Assembly: GCA_029448655.1 (NCBI GenBank)
Contig: JACCLO010000002.1
Coordinates: 3,348,001-3,412,000 of the forward strand
Source of the DNA: Wolfiporia cocos
Lineage: Eukaryota > Basidiomycota > Agaricomycetes > Polyporales > Phaeolaceae
Length of the DNA: 64,000 nt
Direction of reading: 5' to 3'
The notes under the pieces are model-generated. The model was not told the DNA's origin. It was given only the letters and a program-made list of their open reading frames with translations, and did no database searches. This document shows, one piece after another, positions 34,105 through 43,596 of this stretch; the first letter of the stretch is position 1; each line of letters opens with the position of its first letter. Both the position numbers and the translations under genes were made by a program.

Positions 34105-35155
34105 CTATTCACTGAAAGCGATGAACTCGTCTTCTTCAAATCTCAGACAGGCATACAGAATGAGGCTGAATTAAAGGAACATATCATTAAGGTGAAAGAG
34201 GAAGCACTTGCGTATCATGGCACAATTATTAAAAATTAACACTTGATTTTGCAATTGCTGTAGGTAAACCCGTATCGCTGCATCAGCTATTTCGCGTTCA
34301 CGAAGTATGTTGTGCGGGTTTAGACGGATTGGTACTCATCCTGCATATATACAGACTCGTCATCTCTCGGCTGCCTGCATATTGCCAATTACTGAAACTT
34401 GGGAGGGAACGTCAGTCTCCTATCTTTTCAAATATTGGATGTTGTTGTGAGTTAGGTCTATGCTACGTATATGTCTCGCAGATCTACATTCCTGCAGTTG
34501 GGAACGACCTGAGGAAAGCTGTAGCGGATGAATTTCCGGTAGAAGGAGCTATAGGCTCAGATATTCATCTAGGTAAGCTAGAATGCAGAGTTTGTCCCTA
34601 CCTCTGAGACTCTTCTTGTCAGAGTTCTGGCAGTTTGGGCATGAGCTGTTCAGAACGTCAATGGAGGCCTTTCCTGCACACTTCATCCCAGGAGATGCGC
34701 TTAACCCTGAGTTCCTCAAGCCTGTGCCGCCATTCTACGCTCCTCCCGCAGGCTCAATGCCAGTAATTTCCTCCCTCACGACTCTTACACCATTTCACGG
34801 GCGCATTTCGGCCATCTATGCGTCTGCATTCTTCCATCTCTTTGATGAAGTGCGTCAGCTATAGCTCGCAAAGTCGTTTGCCGGACTACTCTCTCCTGAG
34901 CCTGGGTTAGTCATCCTCGGTGCATACGGGGGCCTGCCGGAGAAGGGCTTTAAACAACGGTCGCGCATAGCGGACGCCAGCTCCCTCATGTTCTGCCACT
35001 CACCATATCCTTGGGTTCAGCTATGGGAGGGCGAGATATTTGAGAAAGGTACAGTGAGCGTGGAAGTCGTGTTGATTGAGATCAAGCAGGAGCGACTTAC
35101 TTTCATTGAGGGGGGAGTTTGGCATCAGCTAAAATAGTCTGTCATAAGGCTGTGA
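34105..35155 (+). pseudogene. Decayed AusD-like methyltransferase paralogue
   Basis: The exon pattern of the intact copy at 36052-37203 is preserved: ELVFFKSQTGIQNEAELKEHI; NPYRCISYFAF; RLPAYCQLLKLGRERQSPIF; NDLRKAVADEFPVEGAIGSD; FWQFGHELF, then FPAHFIPGDALNPEFLKPVPPFYAPP; HGRISAIYASAFFHLFDE; GLLSPEPG; LMFCHSPYPWVQLWEGEIFEKG. Lesions are a one-base loss at the first donor site (GCGTAT against GCGGTAT), TAG at 34862-34864, and TAG at 35135-35137 where the family has Trp in LVWS. The gene ends with TGA at 35153-35155. It is a local duplicate that lost function. Confidence 0.82.
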
Positions 35156-36051
35156 TTGATCGCGGTCTGGAAATCATTTCATGAATGGCGATTTGAAGTG
35201 TGCTCCCAGCGAGGGGTCTCTCGGTATCGTAACTTTAGCTCCTCGAGAGTTCTAATGCCCATACATTGCATCAATAAACGCAATCTGTTCATGTTTGTCC
35301 GCCACAAGGCATTGATCGCTCATGACCTGGCCTTGACTATGTACTACGCATTAAGTATATTTTCGCGTTGGCCTCAAGCACTCGCAACGGGATGCTACGG
35401 AGGTTTGGCAACCGATTCAGCAAAGCCCAGATTCTTGCGAGTCATCGTCAACGTCAACGTATATTTTCGTGATGTTACTCAGCAGCTCGTGGGATCGAGT
35501 TGAAATAGAAGTGTCAACGTATACAATAAACCAAAGAAGTCTGAATTCGGATCGCACTGTGGATGCCACAGCTTGTGGCGTATAAGTGTGGCATGGAATT
35601 GATAAGCGCTGCTCGGTGTTTCGTATACGCACTTTGCACGCATGAATCCTGGATATACATTATGGTCCTACTTAAACGTGGAGCTCACAGCACTGTGCAG
35701 AATTGTCGATCAATTTCTGATTCTAAGATTAAATGCCGCGATAGTCCTCTCGCAGGACACGTGCCACACTCCTGAGCGTCACCCGGGTGATAAGCCGACG
35801 CGACAACCTCACTCCTGGGCCAAATTACTGATAGATGTTACGTACAACACTGCGGATGACACGGCCAGTGGGCTCCTAGGCATGTCGGCTTCAGGGACAT
35901 TCTGGCTTTCCGGAAGCCGAGCGCCGTAATGGCGCTTACTTTCGGACCCGGGCGGCAGAGTGCTTCCGCAGGAGGTGTCCTATAAATGCAGCTTGATCTC
36001 TCTAGCACGAATGCCAGTGTCGATTTGAGCTCCCTCCTTCCCTTGTATACG
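35156..36051. other. Spacer between methyltransferase paralogues, including the promoter of the intact copy
   Basis: No recognisable gene. TATA-like CCTATAAATG at 35980-35989 lies about 70 bp upstream of the ATG at 36052 and is a plausible core promoter. Confidence 0.4.
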
Positions 36052-37203
36052 ATGTCAAAGACAGCTGAACACGCTAAAAACGGGACCACGTTCGTCGATG
36101 ATGAGGACGATATCCCTCTTGACGAAGCCTACTCGTTGAACGAGCAAGAATTGGCATTCTTCAAGTCTCAGACAGGGATCCAAGACGAGGCCGAGCTGAA
36201 GCAGCATATTCTCAAAGTGCAGGCGGACGCGCTGGCGGTATATACCATGAACCTAATCCGACAGGCTGGTCCACTGATCGAGCCTACGACAGGTCTATCC
36301 TTACCGTTGCATTCGCTACCTCTCCTTCACTAGGTACGCTATTTATGAGTTCTAGCTGGTATAGCTGACCCATTAATTGCGGCTTTGCTAGACTTGTAAT
36401 GTCCCGTATGCCCGCATACGAGCAGCTCTTGAAGCTCGGAAGGGAGCGTCAGAACCCGCTGTTCCTCGACATTGGATGCTGCTGTAAGCCAAACAATATG
36501 AGTGTCACTCAATTATCTGAGGTTCTGTGCAGTCGGAAACGGTTTGAGGAAGGCTGTCGCCGATGGGTTCCCGGTAAATGGCGCGATCGGCTCCGATCTT
36601 CATCCAGGTCAGTGCAAAATAGAATTCCAGGCACTCGATTGACATATCACGTGCCCTACAGAGTATTGGCAGCTAGGACATCAGCTCTTCAAGACAACCA
36701 AAGAGAAATTTCCCGCTCATTTCATCCCTGGAGATGCGCTCAGCCCTGAGTTCCTGGAGCCTGTGCCGCCGTTCTACGCACCTCCCACGAGCCCCGTGCC
36801 CGACTTATCATCGCTTACAACACTGACGCCTCTCCACGGTCACATCTCGGTCATACATGCATCATCGTTCTTCCATCTCTTTGACGAGGCCACCCAGTTG
36901 CGGCTCGCGAAGGCAGTGGCCGGGCTTCTCTCTCCCGAGCCTGGCTCCGTGATCTTCGGCGGGCACGGTGGCTTACCGGAGAAGGGTTTCAGGGACAAAG
37001 CGCGTCTTACAAGTAACGGCCAACCCATGTTCTGCCACTCGCCGCAGACCTGGATAGAACTCTGGGATGGGGAGGTCTTCCAGAAAGGCACTGTGAAGGT
37101 AGACGCTGTTCTAGTGGAGATCCCGTCTGAGAAGCTCCATTTTGGGAAGTACCTACAAGGTGGTAGCTGGTACCACCTGGTTTGGTCTGTAACGAGGCTG
37201 TAA
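36052..37203 (+). CDS. AusD-like SAM-dependent methyltransferase, five exons, intact
   Basis: Exons are 36052-36237, 36293-36333, 36392-36483, 36533-36607 and 36662-37203. Introns are 55, 58, 49 and 54 nt, all GT-AG. They give a 936-nt coding sequence and 311 residues. After an N-terminal helical region (NEQELAFFKSQTGIQDEAELKQHI) comes YPYRCIRYLSFTR. SAM-binding motif I is LFLDIGCCFGN (about residues 99-109). The acidic loop GSDLHP (126-131) follows, then FIPGDALSPEFLEPVPPFYAPP, HVSVIHASSFFHLF-like HISVIHASSFFHLFDE and GLLSPEPGSVIFGGHGG. The end is MFCHSPQTWIELW and WYHLVWSVTRL. This is a class I Rossmann methyltransferase of the family containing meroterpenoid AusD-type enzymes; the substrate cannot be told here. 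The TATA-like element upstream is near 35980. It is one of three family members in the window and the only complete one. Confidence 0.88.
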
Positions 37204-37571
37204 TCAATCAATGGTAGTCGCAATCCTTCTGCTCGCTGGGTATAGGTATATAGCCGCATGTCATACTATACAACTGCTATGACACGAGTCCGGAAAAACT
37301 CGACCCGTTTATGGCCGGAACACCTCCATGGAGCAAGTTCAAATCGATGCACGCAGAGCAGTCGAAGGAAGGACATACTACCGCACACGAAACAGTTGTT
37401 GGCAGCGGACAGTATTTCCCGATGTTGGGAACACAATGTCAGCGCACCTGCATGCGATTGCGCCAAAGGCATGCTCACGCTCAACTTGTTGCAGGGACTT
37501 CAAATGGATATTGTTCCCGCACACTCGAGTCAGCCATTGACTGGGGCTCTCTAAGCATCTGTATTGCATTC
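37204..37571. other. Convergent intergenic region
   Basis: It separates the 3' ends of the methyltransferase (plus) and the GNAT gene (minus). Only shadow frames are present. Confidence 0.45.
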
Positions 37572-38189
37572 TCAACAGCTGAATTCCGACAAAGTGAGAT
37601 GAACACCAACCACGCTGGCTACAACGGGAGGACGATCCCATGAGGGATTCTCATCTCCGACCACAAACTGAGTCACCGTGCGGAATCCATGGCGTTCGTA
37701 GAACGATGTATTCGCAGCATTAGAAGAGGTCAGAAACACTCCTCGGTTCTGCTTATCTGCCTGTCCAAAGATTCCGGCTATCAGTAAAGTATTCCGAGGA
37801 TCCAGAGCCCAGCGACCACATACCGTAGCTGTGACATATTCCATCAGCTTGGTTCCATACCCTCGCCCTTGCTTGCTCGGAGCGACAGCGAGATCTCCGA
37901 CAGTCAACAGCTCATTGAGGCGATCTCCCAAGCTACTCTTGATGGCTTTGGCTCGTTTGGTATTTCTTTCGTTCATTCTCTATAGCGAAGCAAGCGTGCA
38001 TAGGTCAACTGCTTGGTTTCCGGTCTGCTTAGAATGATATACGCACCTTCAACTGCTCCTTCGTACAACCTAGTGGGCGCAGAATGCGCACTTTTGCTCT
38101 AATGCATGGTTTGGCAACAGAGTCCAGAACCTTATGCACAGTGAATATGGCATTGGGCGCTGACTTCCTGAGCGTAGTGAAGAAGGTGA

Positions 38190-39139
38190 TAGTGTTGCCG
38201 AAGTTCAGTTCGGTTCAGGGGGATCTAGGGCTGAACCCAGAACCGAACCGACTGCAGGGAGCCTGAACCTGAACCTGGACTGAACCTGGTGAACTGGTTC
38301 ATCAGGTTCGGTTCATGGTTCGAACTAGGTTCGAACCGCTAAGTTACTTGCTTCTATAAAGTGTAAGAATAATAATTTAGACACCAACTTCATGCACCTT
38401 TCTATGTATACCAATTGCCCTCTATTGCCTACCTCATTCCCGGCACTATTGAACCCACTAAAGTAATCACACTTCAAGTTCTGCAGTGCCTCCATTTGGT
38501 GTCTATTGGGCTGAATTCCAAAGTGGCTCTTAATCTTGAGTAGAGTGGTAAACATAAATTTTAGATGCACAATAATCACTCAAGGCAGCCATTTTGAGCA
38601 GTTCAGTAATCAGAGTTTATGATTGTGAATTAGCCTGAGGCAAACCTCAATAACAAACCATTCTTAGACAACACTGTATATAACCTAGGATCATGGATAT
38701 GAAGTGGAGCATAATCTTCTACATTTCTTACTTCATCTGACAGCAACAAATGCAGCCCAGTGCCACAGAAAGCATGGTGATCCCAGCATGGGGTTGAAGC
38801 CCTTGCCTCATTGGGAGACTAGAGTTTATGAGTGCTGATGCTTGCTATGGTGAAGCCAGCTGTACATAACTTACTGCAACAACACTATAGCAAAGATGGC
38901 AAGAACATAATTGTAATTGATGCTTATCCACCAGTGGCTACACAAAATATGTTAATGCTATGTGGTTCAAGGTTCAGTCCGGTTCGAACCTGGTTCAAGG
39001 GTACCCATGACCCCCCTGAACCAAGAACCGAACCTTGATGTCCTACCCTGAACCGGACCTGGACTGAACCTGAACCTAGGTTCAGTTCAGGCGGTTCAGG
39101 TTCTGAACCTTGGTTCTGAACTGAACTTCGGCAACACTA
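38190..39139. mobile_element. hAT-like element with GGTTCAGGTTC subterminal repeats (H4)
   Basis: The termini TAGTGTTGCCGAAGTTCAGT and inverted copy are flanked by the perfect 8-bp duplication GAAGGTGA at 38182-38189 and 39140-39147. Both ends are filled with GGTTCAGGTTC/GAACCTGAACC words (38200-38340; 38965-39130). It is 950 bp, with an AT-rich non-coding interior. It shares TAGTGTTG with H1 but uses a different repeat word. It sits in an intron of the GNAT gene. Confidence 0.9.
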
Positions 39140-39188
39140 GAAGGTGAGCTCCATACAAAAGCAATGAATGTTAGTTGAGTCATACAAC

Positions 39189-40182
39189 TGACACAAGCAA
39201 CAACTAGCACTCAACCGGGGGAAGGGGGCTCGCTCAAAGGCGCCTTCCTGGTCCCGGGACCACTAGCCATCAAAGGCCAAGACAAGTCTGAGGTTTACGC
39301 TCAAGACTGTCTGGCATATATACTCCTAACATATTTGTACATGTTTGTGTACGGCGGCTCAGAGGCCTCTACGTACTGGTATCTAACTGGCTATGAGCTA
39401 CGGGCCGGTAATGGCATCGGAGCGCTGGTATGCGATGATGTCCATGGCGACGTAGCGTATAAGGGGCGGATCTAATGAGTAGCCAATCTGTCGGGTTCGA
39501 TCGGTGGTTCTCGTCGATCGTAGGCACGCCGGTAATGGCGGGGTTCTAAGTCCGTGATCGGGCGTGGTCTGCCGCGATCGGGGTTGGCCAGTACGGGCCG
39601 GGTATAGTGTGGGTTGATCGAGCGTGATCGGCTGCGATCGGGGTGTAGCGTTCTGTGACTGGTAGGGTTCTCAGTCGTGCAGAGCCTCGGGTTATTATCC
39701 CTGCCTGTTGTACTCGTAGGTCAGGGTATGTACGGGGTATAGTATAATGTCTATGCCGGTAATGGCGAGTGTCCGTGCGGTAGGGACGCGAGGTGTTAGG
39801 TTTAAGGCTTTGGGTCACGTGCAAGTGTGGACCTTGCCCCTAGTTGGCGTATAGCGTAGTGTACGGTGGCGGTGTTAGCCTGTAGATTGTACCAGGCATA
39901 CCGTCGTGCTATCATAGCCTGTTTGGACTCTAGGGGTCGGCTCGTGACTCCGGGGTTTAGGGACTAGGCAGCGTATGTCTGGCTGCCGGGACTTTGGACT
40001 GAGTCTAGGGTTAGACTGCTGGTGGTCTGCTAGTGCCCGTAGTGTCCTGTGTAGTGGAGGGCTTCTACTAGCATTGCCGTAGGATTCCAGCTGGGCTCGG
40101 ATGGAGTGCTGTAACGTGCTTATGGCGTGAATGGGGTGTCAACCTAGGGTGTTCTACTAGGCTTTGAAATTGGCTTGTGACA
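39189..40182. mobile_element. Solo LTR-like element, 994 bp
   Basis: It begins TGACACAAGCAACAAC and ends TGGCTTGTGACA, with the perfect 5-bp duplication ACAAC at 39184-39188 and 40183-40187. It is GC- and CGATCG-rich in the middle (39480-39660), unlike its surroundings. No other copy is in the window. The 5-bp TSD and TG...CA ends support a solo LTR. Next to its right end, the 35-bp flank AATGTTAG...CATACAAC is duplicated (40199-40222). Confidence 0.72.
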
Positions 40183-40429
40183 ACAACATCACTACAGCGA
40201 ATGTTAGTTTGAGTCATACAACATCACTACAGCGTCACCCCCATCGATGGTGAATGCATCTCCATGATGTATGAAGAATGCCCCCGTTGCGGGAGGGACT
40301 TCAGTCAATTATCTTAATCTGCCAACTGCCCTTCGCTTAAAAAATCGCAGTTGCGAGCTAGGTTTGCACGCAGATTAATCTGCTAACTGCGGCAGATTAA
40401 TCTACTGTGACAATAAAATGGTACATCCA

Positions 40430-40507
40430 GGATTTGAACCAAGGACCTTAGCACGGATGAGAATAACAGCATCGCAGCATACATTAGCCAACTGAGCTAC
40501 AGTGCAA
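40430..40507 (-). other. tRNA-like module, left end of T2
   Basis: On the minus strand TAGCTCAGTTGG (A box) and GGTTCAAATCC (B box) are followed by ATGTACCA, reminiscent of a tRNA 3' end. Its partner at 40800-40884 is a near-copy. The anticodon arm looks irregular, so a functional tRNA is doubtful. Confidence 0.62.
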
Positions 40508-40799
40508 CTAGAATCTTCACACTTTTAAGAAATATATAGAGTATTTTGTAAACTTCATTTTCACAGTTTAACATCTTCCATAACACAAGTACAAATGAAT
40601 CTGCCTCTAAAGACTTGTGATTCCAGTGTATTCAACTTTCCCATTGTGAATTGCTCCAGGTCAGGCATGGTAAAACAAGCTACCACTATCATTGATTTCT
40701 TTATGCTTGTTGTAGCAATTAGTTGCCTTGATGATTTGCAGAAATTGTGTGTAAAATTTGCATTATATATATATTGATTGGTCAATGGTAACTGTTGTC

Positions 40800-40884
40800 A
40801 CTGTGGCTCGGTTGGCTAATTATGCTGCGATGCTCTTATTCTCATCTGTGCTAAGGCCCTTGGTTTGAATCCTGGGTGTACCAT
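40800..40884 (+). other. tRNA-like module, right end of T2
   Basis: TGGCTCGGTTGG (A-box-like) and GGTTTGAATCC (B-box-like, one mismatch) are followed by GTGTACCA. The orientation is toward the right terminus. Confidence 0.6.
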
Positions 40885-41334
40885 TTTATTGTCACAGTAG
40901 ATTAATCTGCTGCAGCTAGCAGATTAATCTGTGTGCAAACCTAGCTCGCAACTGCGATTTCTTAAGTGAAGGGCAGTTGGCAGATTAAGATAGTTGACTG
41001 AAACTCTACGTTGTGGAATAAATGAGGTCCCAGTCAGCCACGCCTCTTTGAATTCGAATCCTGTAATAGAGATGAGCCACTATGATATGCAATATGACAC
41101 GTGTGTACTGGAGTATCAAATATGTACTCAATCACTGGATCACTCTTGAAGGCATTCTTCACCGTCTTGGCGGAAACATGAAGCTGATCTTTCCGATGAG
41201 GGCAAGTCAGATAGCAGAAGTGCCGTGTCGCGAATCCACGGCTCACAAAGTCTGAGAGGCTTGACTTTCACGTTGGAAGTATCAATCTGCTCGTAGTTTG
41301 CGGCGGGCCTGCAGTGTATTAAACTGGATGTCAT

Positions 41335-41629
41335 TGATCACCTAAACCTCACATATTACCAAGAATTATTGTCCTACCTGCATACTGCCAGTAGCACCGC
41401 AGTCAATTGCCCTTCTGGGGTGAAGATCATGTGCCCGCCCAGAGAGAGAGACAAACATTTATACCCCGCAGGCAGTAAACTAAGTACATGTGTGGCAGCT
41501 AACAAGAGCCAAGTGATACGTAGGTGGGTATTTGGACAGGAGTAATATGGGAGAAAGGGTCATACGCGTGCGATTTATCGTAAGGGGTGTGTGATACGTC
41601 GTGGAAGGAGCACGAAAAAACGAAGAAAA
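41335..41629. other. Short region between the GNAT gene and the proline-rich gene
   Basis: The two genes are both on the minus strand, and this interval should hold the GNAT promoter and the 3' flank of the other gene. Nothing else is recognised. Confidence 0.35.
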
Positions 41630-41649
41630 TTATCTGGTTGGGGTGTATG

Positions 41650-42149
41650 TGTCACAGTTAATTAGTGACATGCTGAGTTCTAGGGTCTGTGACCAAGGGG
41701 ACTCGAACCAGCGTGCTCATGTATGGCACGTGACCTCTCCCGTACGTTCCACTGCTCTGCCATTCGTCAGGCACCATAGTAGATTAGATTAGATAACGTC
41801 TTGAAGCATACCCCGGCCCGGTCTGCACATGACACCCTATATCACATGCTTATGGTAGTGCACTCGGACCTTGTCGTTTAGGGTAGACACATCATTGTAT
41901 AGTGTGCTGCATGTATATAAGACAATGTTAGAGACCTTCTGTCTCTAACACAATGAATCTCGACCTTGGGGTGTATGCCCTGGGTTATACTCCATTACCC
42001 TGCATGATCACCTAGGCTTGCCCTCTCCCTCTCTCTAGATCTTGCCCTTCAACATCAGCATATAGCTCTGTTAGAGGGTCCTTAGGAGCGGTGCGGTATT
42101 GCATTAGGATTGGGCATGTGGGCTAGTGACGCGGTATTTCCCCATGTCA
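41650..42149 (+). mobile_element. Solo LTR, family TGTCACA...GTCA (S9)
   Basis: It runs TGTCACAGTTAATTAG to CCCCATGTCA and is 500 bp, with the perfect 5-bp duplication GTATG at 41645-41649 and 42150-42154. Just inside its left end is an antisense tRNA-like block (B-box-like GGACTCGAACC at 41699-41709, A-box-like region near 41750). It cuts the proline-rich gene five codons before its stop, counting the stop. Confidence 0.9.
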
Positions 42150-42301
42150 GTATGGATTGTCTAGACGGAGGGACTTCAGTGCCGGAGATGCATCTTTAGA
42201 GACACCACAGATGCATCTGAGGCTCTCTAAGCAATCTTAATGCCCAAGTGTGCTGCATAGATGCATCTGAATAAAATAAGATGCATCTGCGCAAGAAACA
42301 C

Positions 42302-42375
42302 CTGTGCAGGGTTCGAACACTTGACCTGGGATTAGTGAAGTCACAACCTGTACCACTTCACCAAATGGTCTTGGT
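42302..42375 (-). other. tRNA-like module, left end of T3
   Basis: On the minus strand TGGTGAAGTGG (A box) and TGTTCGAACCC (B box) are at tRNA spacing, directed to the left terminus. Confidence 0.6.
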
Positions 42376-42657
42376 ATCTGGTCACATACTTGTCAATATG
42401 ATCCATTTAATTTCCTTTCATCGCCGTAGCTGTTAATTGTCAAGTCACACCTTAAGTGCAATGTTCCCATATTGCCCTGTAGGTAATTTATGACAGCATC
42501 CTTACCTCATTGCAGATACATATGGGTTGTGGGATACATTAATAAAGAGATGCATTCTGAGTTCAAGGAGCTTACTGACATATGAGCAGAATGTGAAATT
42601 TTTTACAACTGTTATTATATCAACTACTGAATATATATTTGCACAAGACCTTCCTTT

Positions 42658-42740
42658 CACTAACCACTTTAGCTGAGTGGTTTCAGCTGCTGTTTTGCTG
42701 AGGTCTCATGGGTCCTGGTTCAATTCCTGGCTTGTGATGC
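42658..42740 (+). other. tRNA-like module, right end of T3
   Basis: TAGCTGAGTGG (A box) and GGTTCAATTCC (B box) are separated by a possible anticodon arm and long variable region. It is directed to the right terminus. Confidence 0.6.
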
Positions 42741-43596
42741 TTTATTTTGGTACTAACAGGCGCCTAATTTCGATGACTTAGAGTGCCCCAGATGCATTTG
42801 CGGTGTCTCTAAAGATGCATCTGTGGCACTGAATCTCTACCTAGACGACAGGTGCTGTCGAAGATCTGAATGTTATTTGAGCCTAGGAGCAAAACATCTC
42901 GTGTATAATTGTCAGAGGTGTCAGCAAATTGGAAGCTGAAAGATCCATATTGTTTGTTTGGAGTGTACTTGGGGTTCCACCAAGTGGGGAACTTGGTAAT
43001 GGTGAGTGGGCGGTTGTGGTCACGCAAGTAACCGAGTATGCCACTGAAGTCGAGAGTTTCCCAAAGACGTCCAAGGAGGGCGTCGGGTGTGTAAAGGGGT
43101 GTGTGTGCCGACGGTTGAAGGCGGATGTGGTTGACACGGATGGTGTTGATGTGAGTGGTGTTGGAAGGTATGACAGGAGCCGGAGTCTTCAATGGGGGTT
43201 CATTGGTAATGTGGATAGGAGTTAAGTCTTCGAACGCGTTGGGTAACAGATCGATGATGTGTGGGAAGGGGAGATGTGATTCAAATATGGCTGTGCCTTG
43301 GGCGTGCCAAGGTAGCCATGGTTTGTAGTGAGAAGGCGAGTTGGGTTGTGACCACATTCCTGTATGAGGGAAGAATTGTTGCAGCCTCGTTGGAGGTGTG
43401 GTCATGTTGTGTGTGGTGGATTCCGGAGGTGGAGGTGTAGCGGTGTGAGGTGAGGGGACACATGGAGGCATCTTCACCAGGGTAGGTGCTGCAGGTGGTG
43501 CAGGTGGTGTAGGGGTAGTGAGGCATGGGGATGGGATACGTGGAGGTGTGTTGACCTGAGAGGGGATCGCGGTGGCTACGGGTGTAGCGGGATGTG

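Larger units (their letters stand above)
40293..41008. mobile_element. TIR element with two outward-facing tRNA-like modules, copy T2
   Basis: It starts GAGGGACTTCAGTCAA and ends TTGACTGAAACTCTA, with 8-bp duplications CGTTGCGG (40285-40292) and CGTTGTGG (41009-41016). The inverted ends extend about 230 bp and include CAGATTAATCTG palindromes. The left tRNA-like module is antisense (B 40430-40440, A 40488-40499); the right is sense (A 40804-40815, B 40862-40872). The two modules are near-copies of one another. The 290-bp centre is AT-rich and non-coding. It is inserted in an exon of the GNAT gene. Confidence 0.87.
37572..41334 (-). pseudogene. GNAT-family N-acetyltransferase, split by three transposon insertions
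   Basis: On the minus strand, from ATG at 41334: SNVKVKPLRL, a GTGAGC intron, QLHVSAKTVKNAFKSDPVIEYIFDTP, a ~40-nt intron, IQRGVADWDLIYSTT. Then comes an insertion (40293-41008), then GAFFIHHGDAFTIDGGDAVVML and an intron holding two more insertions (39189-40182, 38190-39139). The gene continues KSAPNAIFTVHKVLDSVAKPC, a 67-nt intron (38046-37980) and RMNERNTKRAKAIKSSLGDRL. It closes with the acetyl-CoA loop VAPSKQGRGYGTKLM and SSNAANTSFYERHGFRTVTQFVVGD. Q-GRGYG is the GNAT motif A. If the three elements are ignored, no stop interrupts the spliced frame, so disruption is recent. The exon insertion should inactivate it; the intron ones need not. Substrate unknown. Confidence 0.8.
42168..42839. 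mobile_element. TIR element with two outward-facing tRNA-like modules, copy T3
   Basis: It starts GAGGGACTTCAGTGCC and ends GGCACTGAATCTCTA, with 8-bp duplications TCTAGACG (42160-42167) and CCTAGACG (42840-42847). The inverted ends share AGATGCATCTTTAGAGACACC-like sequence and carry AGATGCATCT palindromes, in place of the AGATTAATCT of T1/T2. Left module antisense: B 42309-42319, A 42353-42363. Right module sense: A 42670-42680, B 42717-42727. The two modules are unrelated to each other. It is inserted in the proline-rich gene. Confidence 0.86.

Noticed and set aside
40430..40884. Two functional tRNA genes in inverted orientation
   Set aside because: A and B boxes are present, but the anticodon arms look irregular and both lie at fixed positions inside a transposon; treated as tRNA-derived modules instead.
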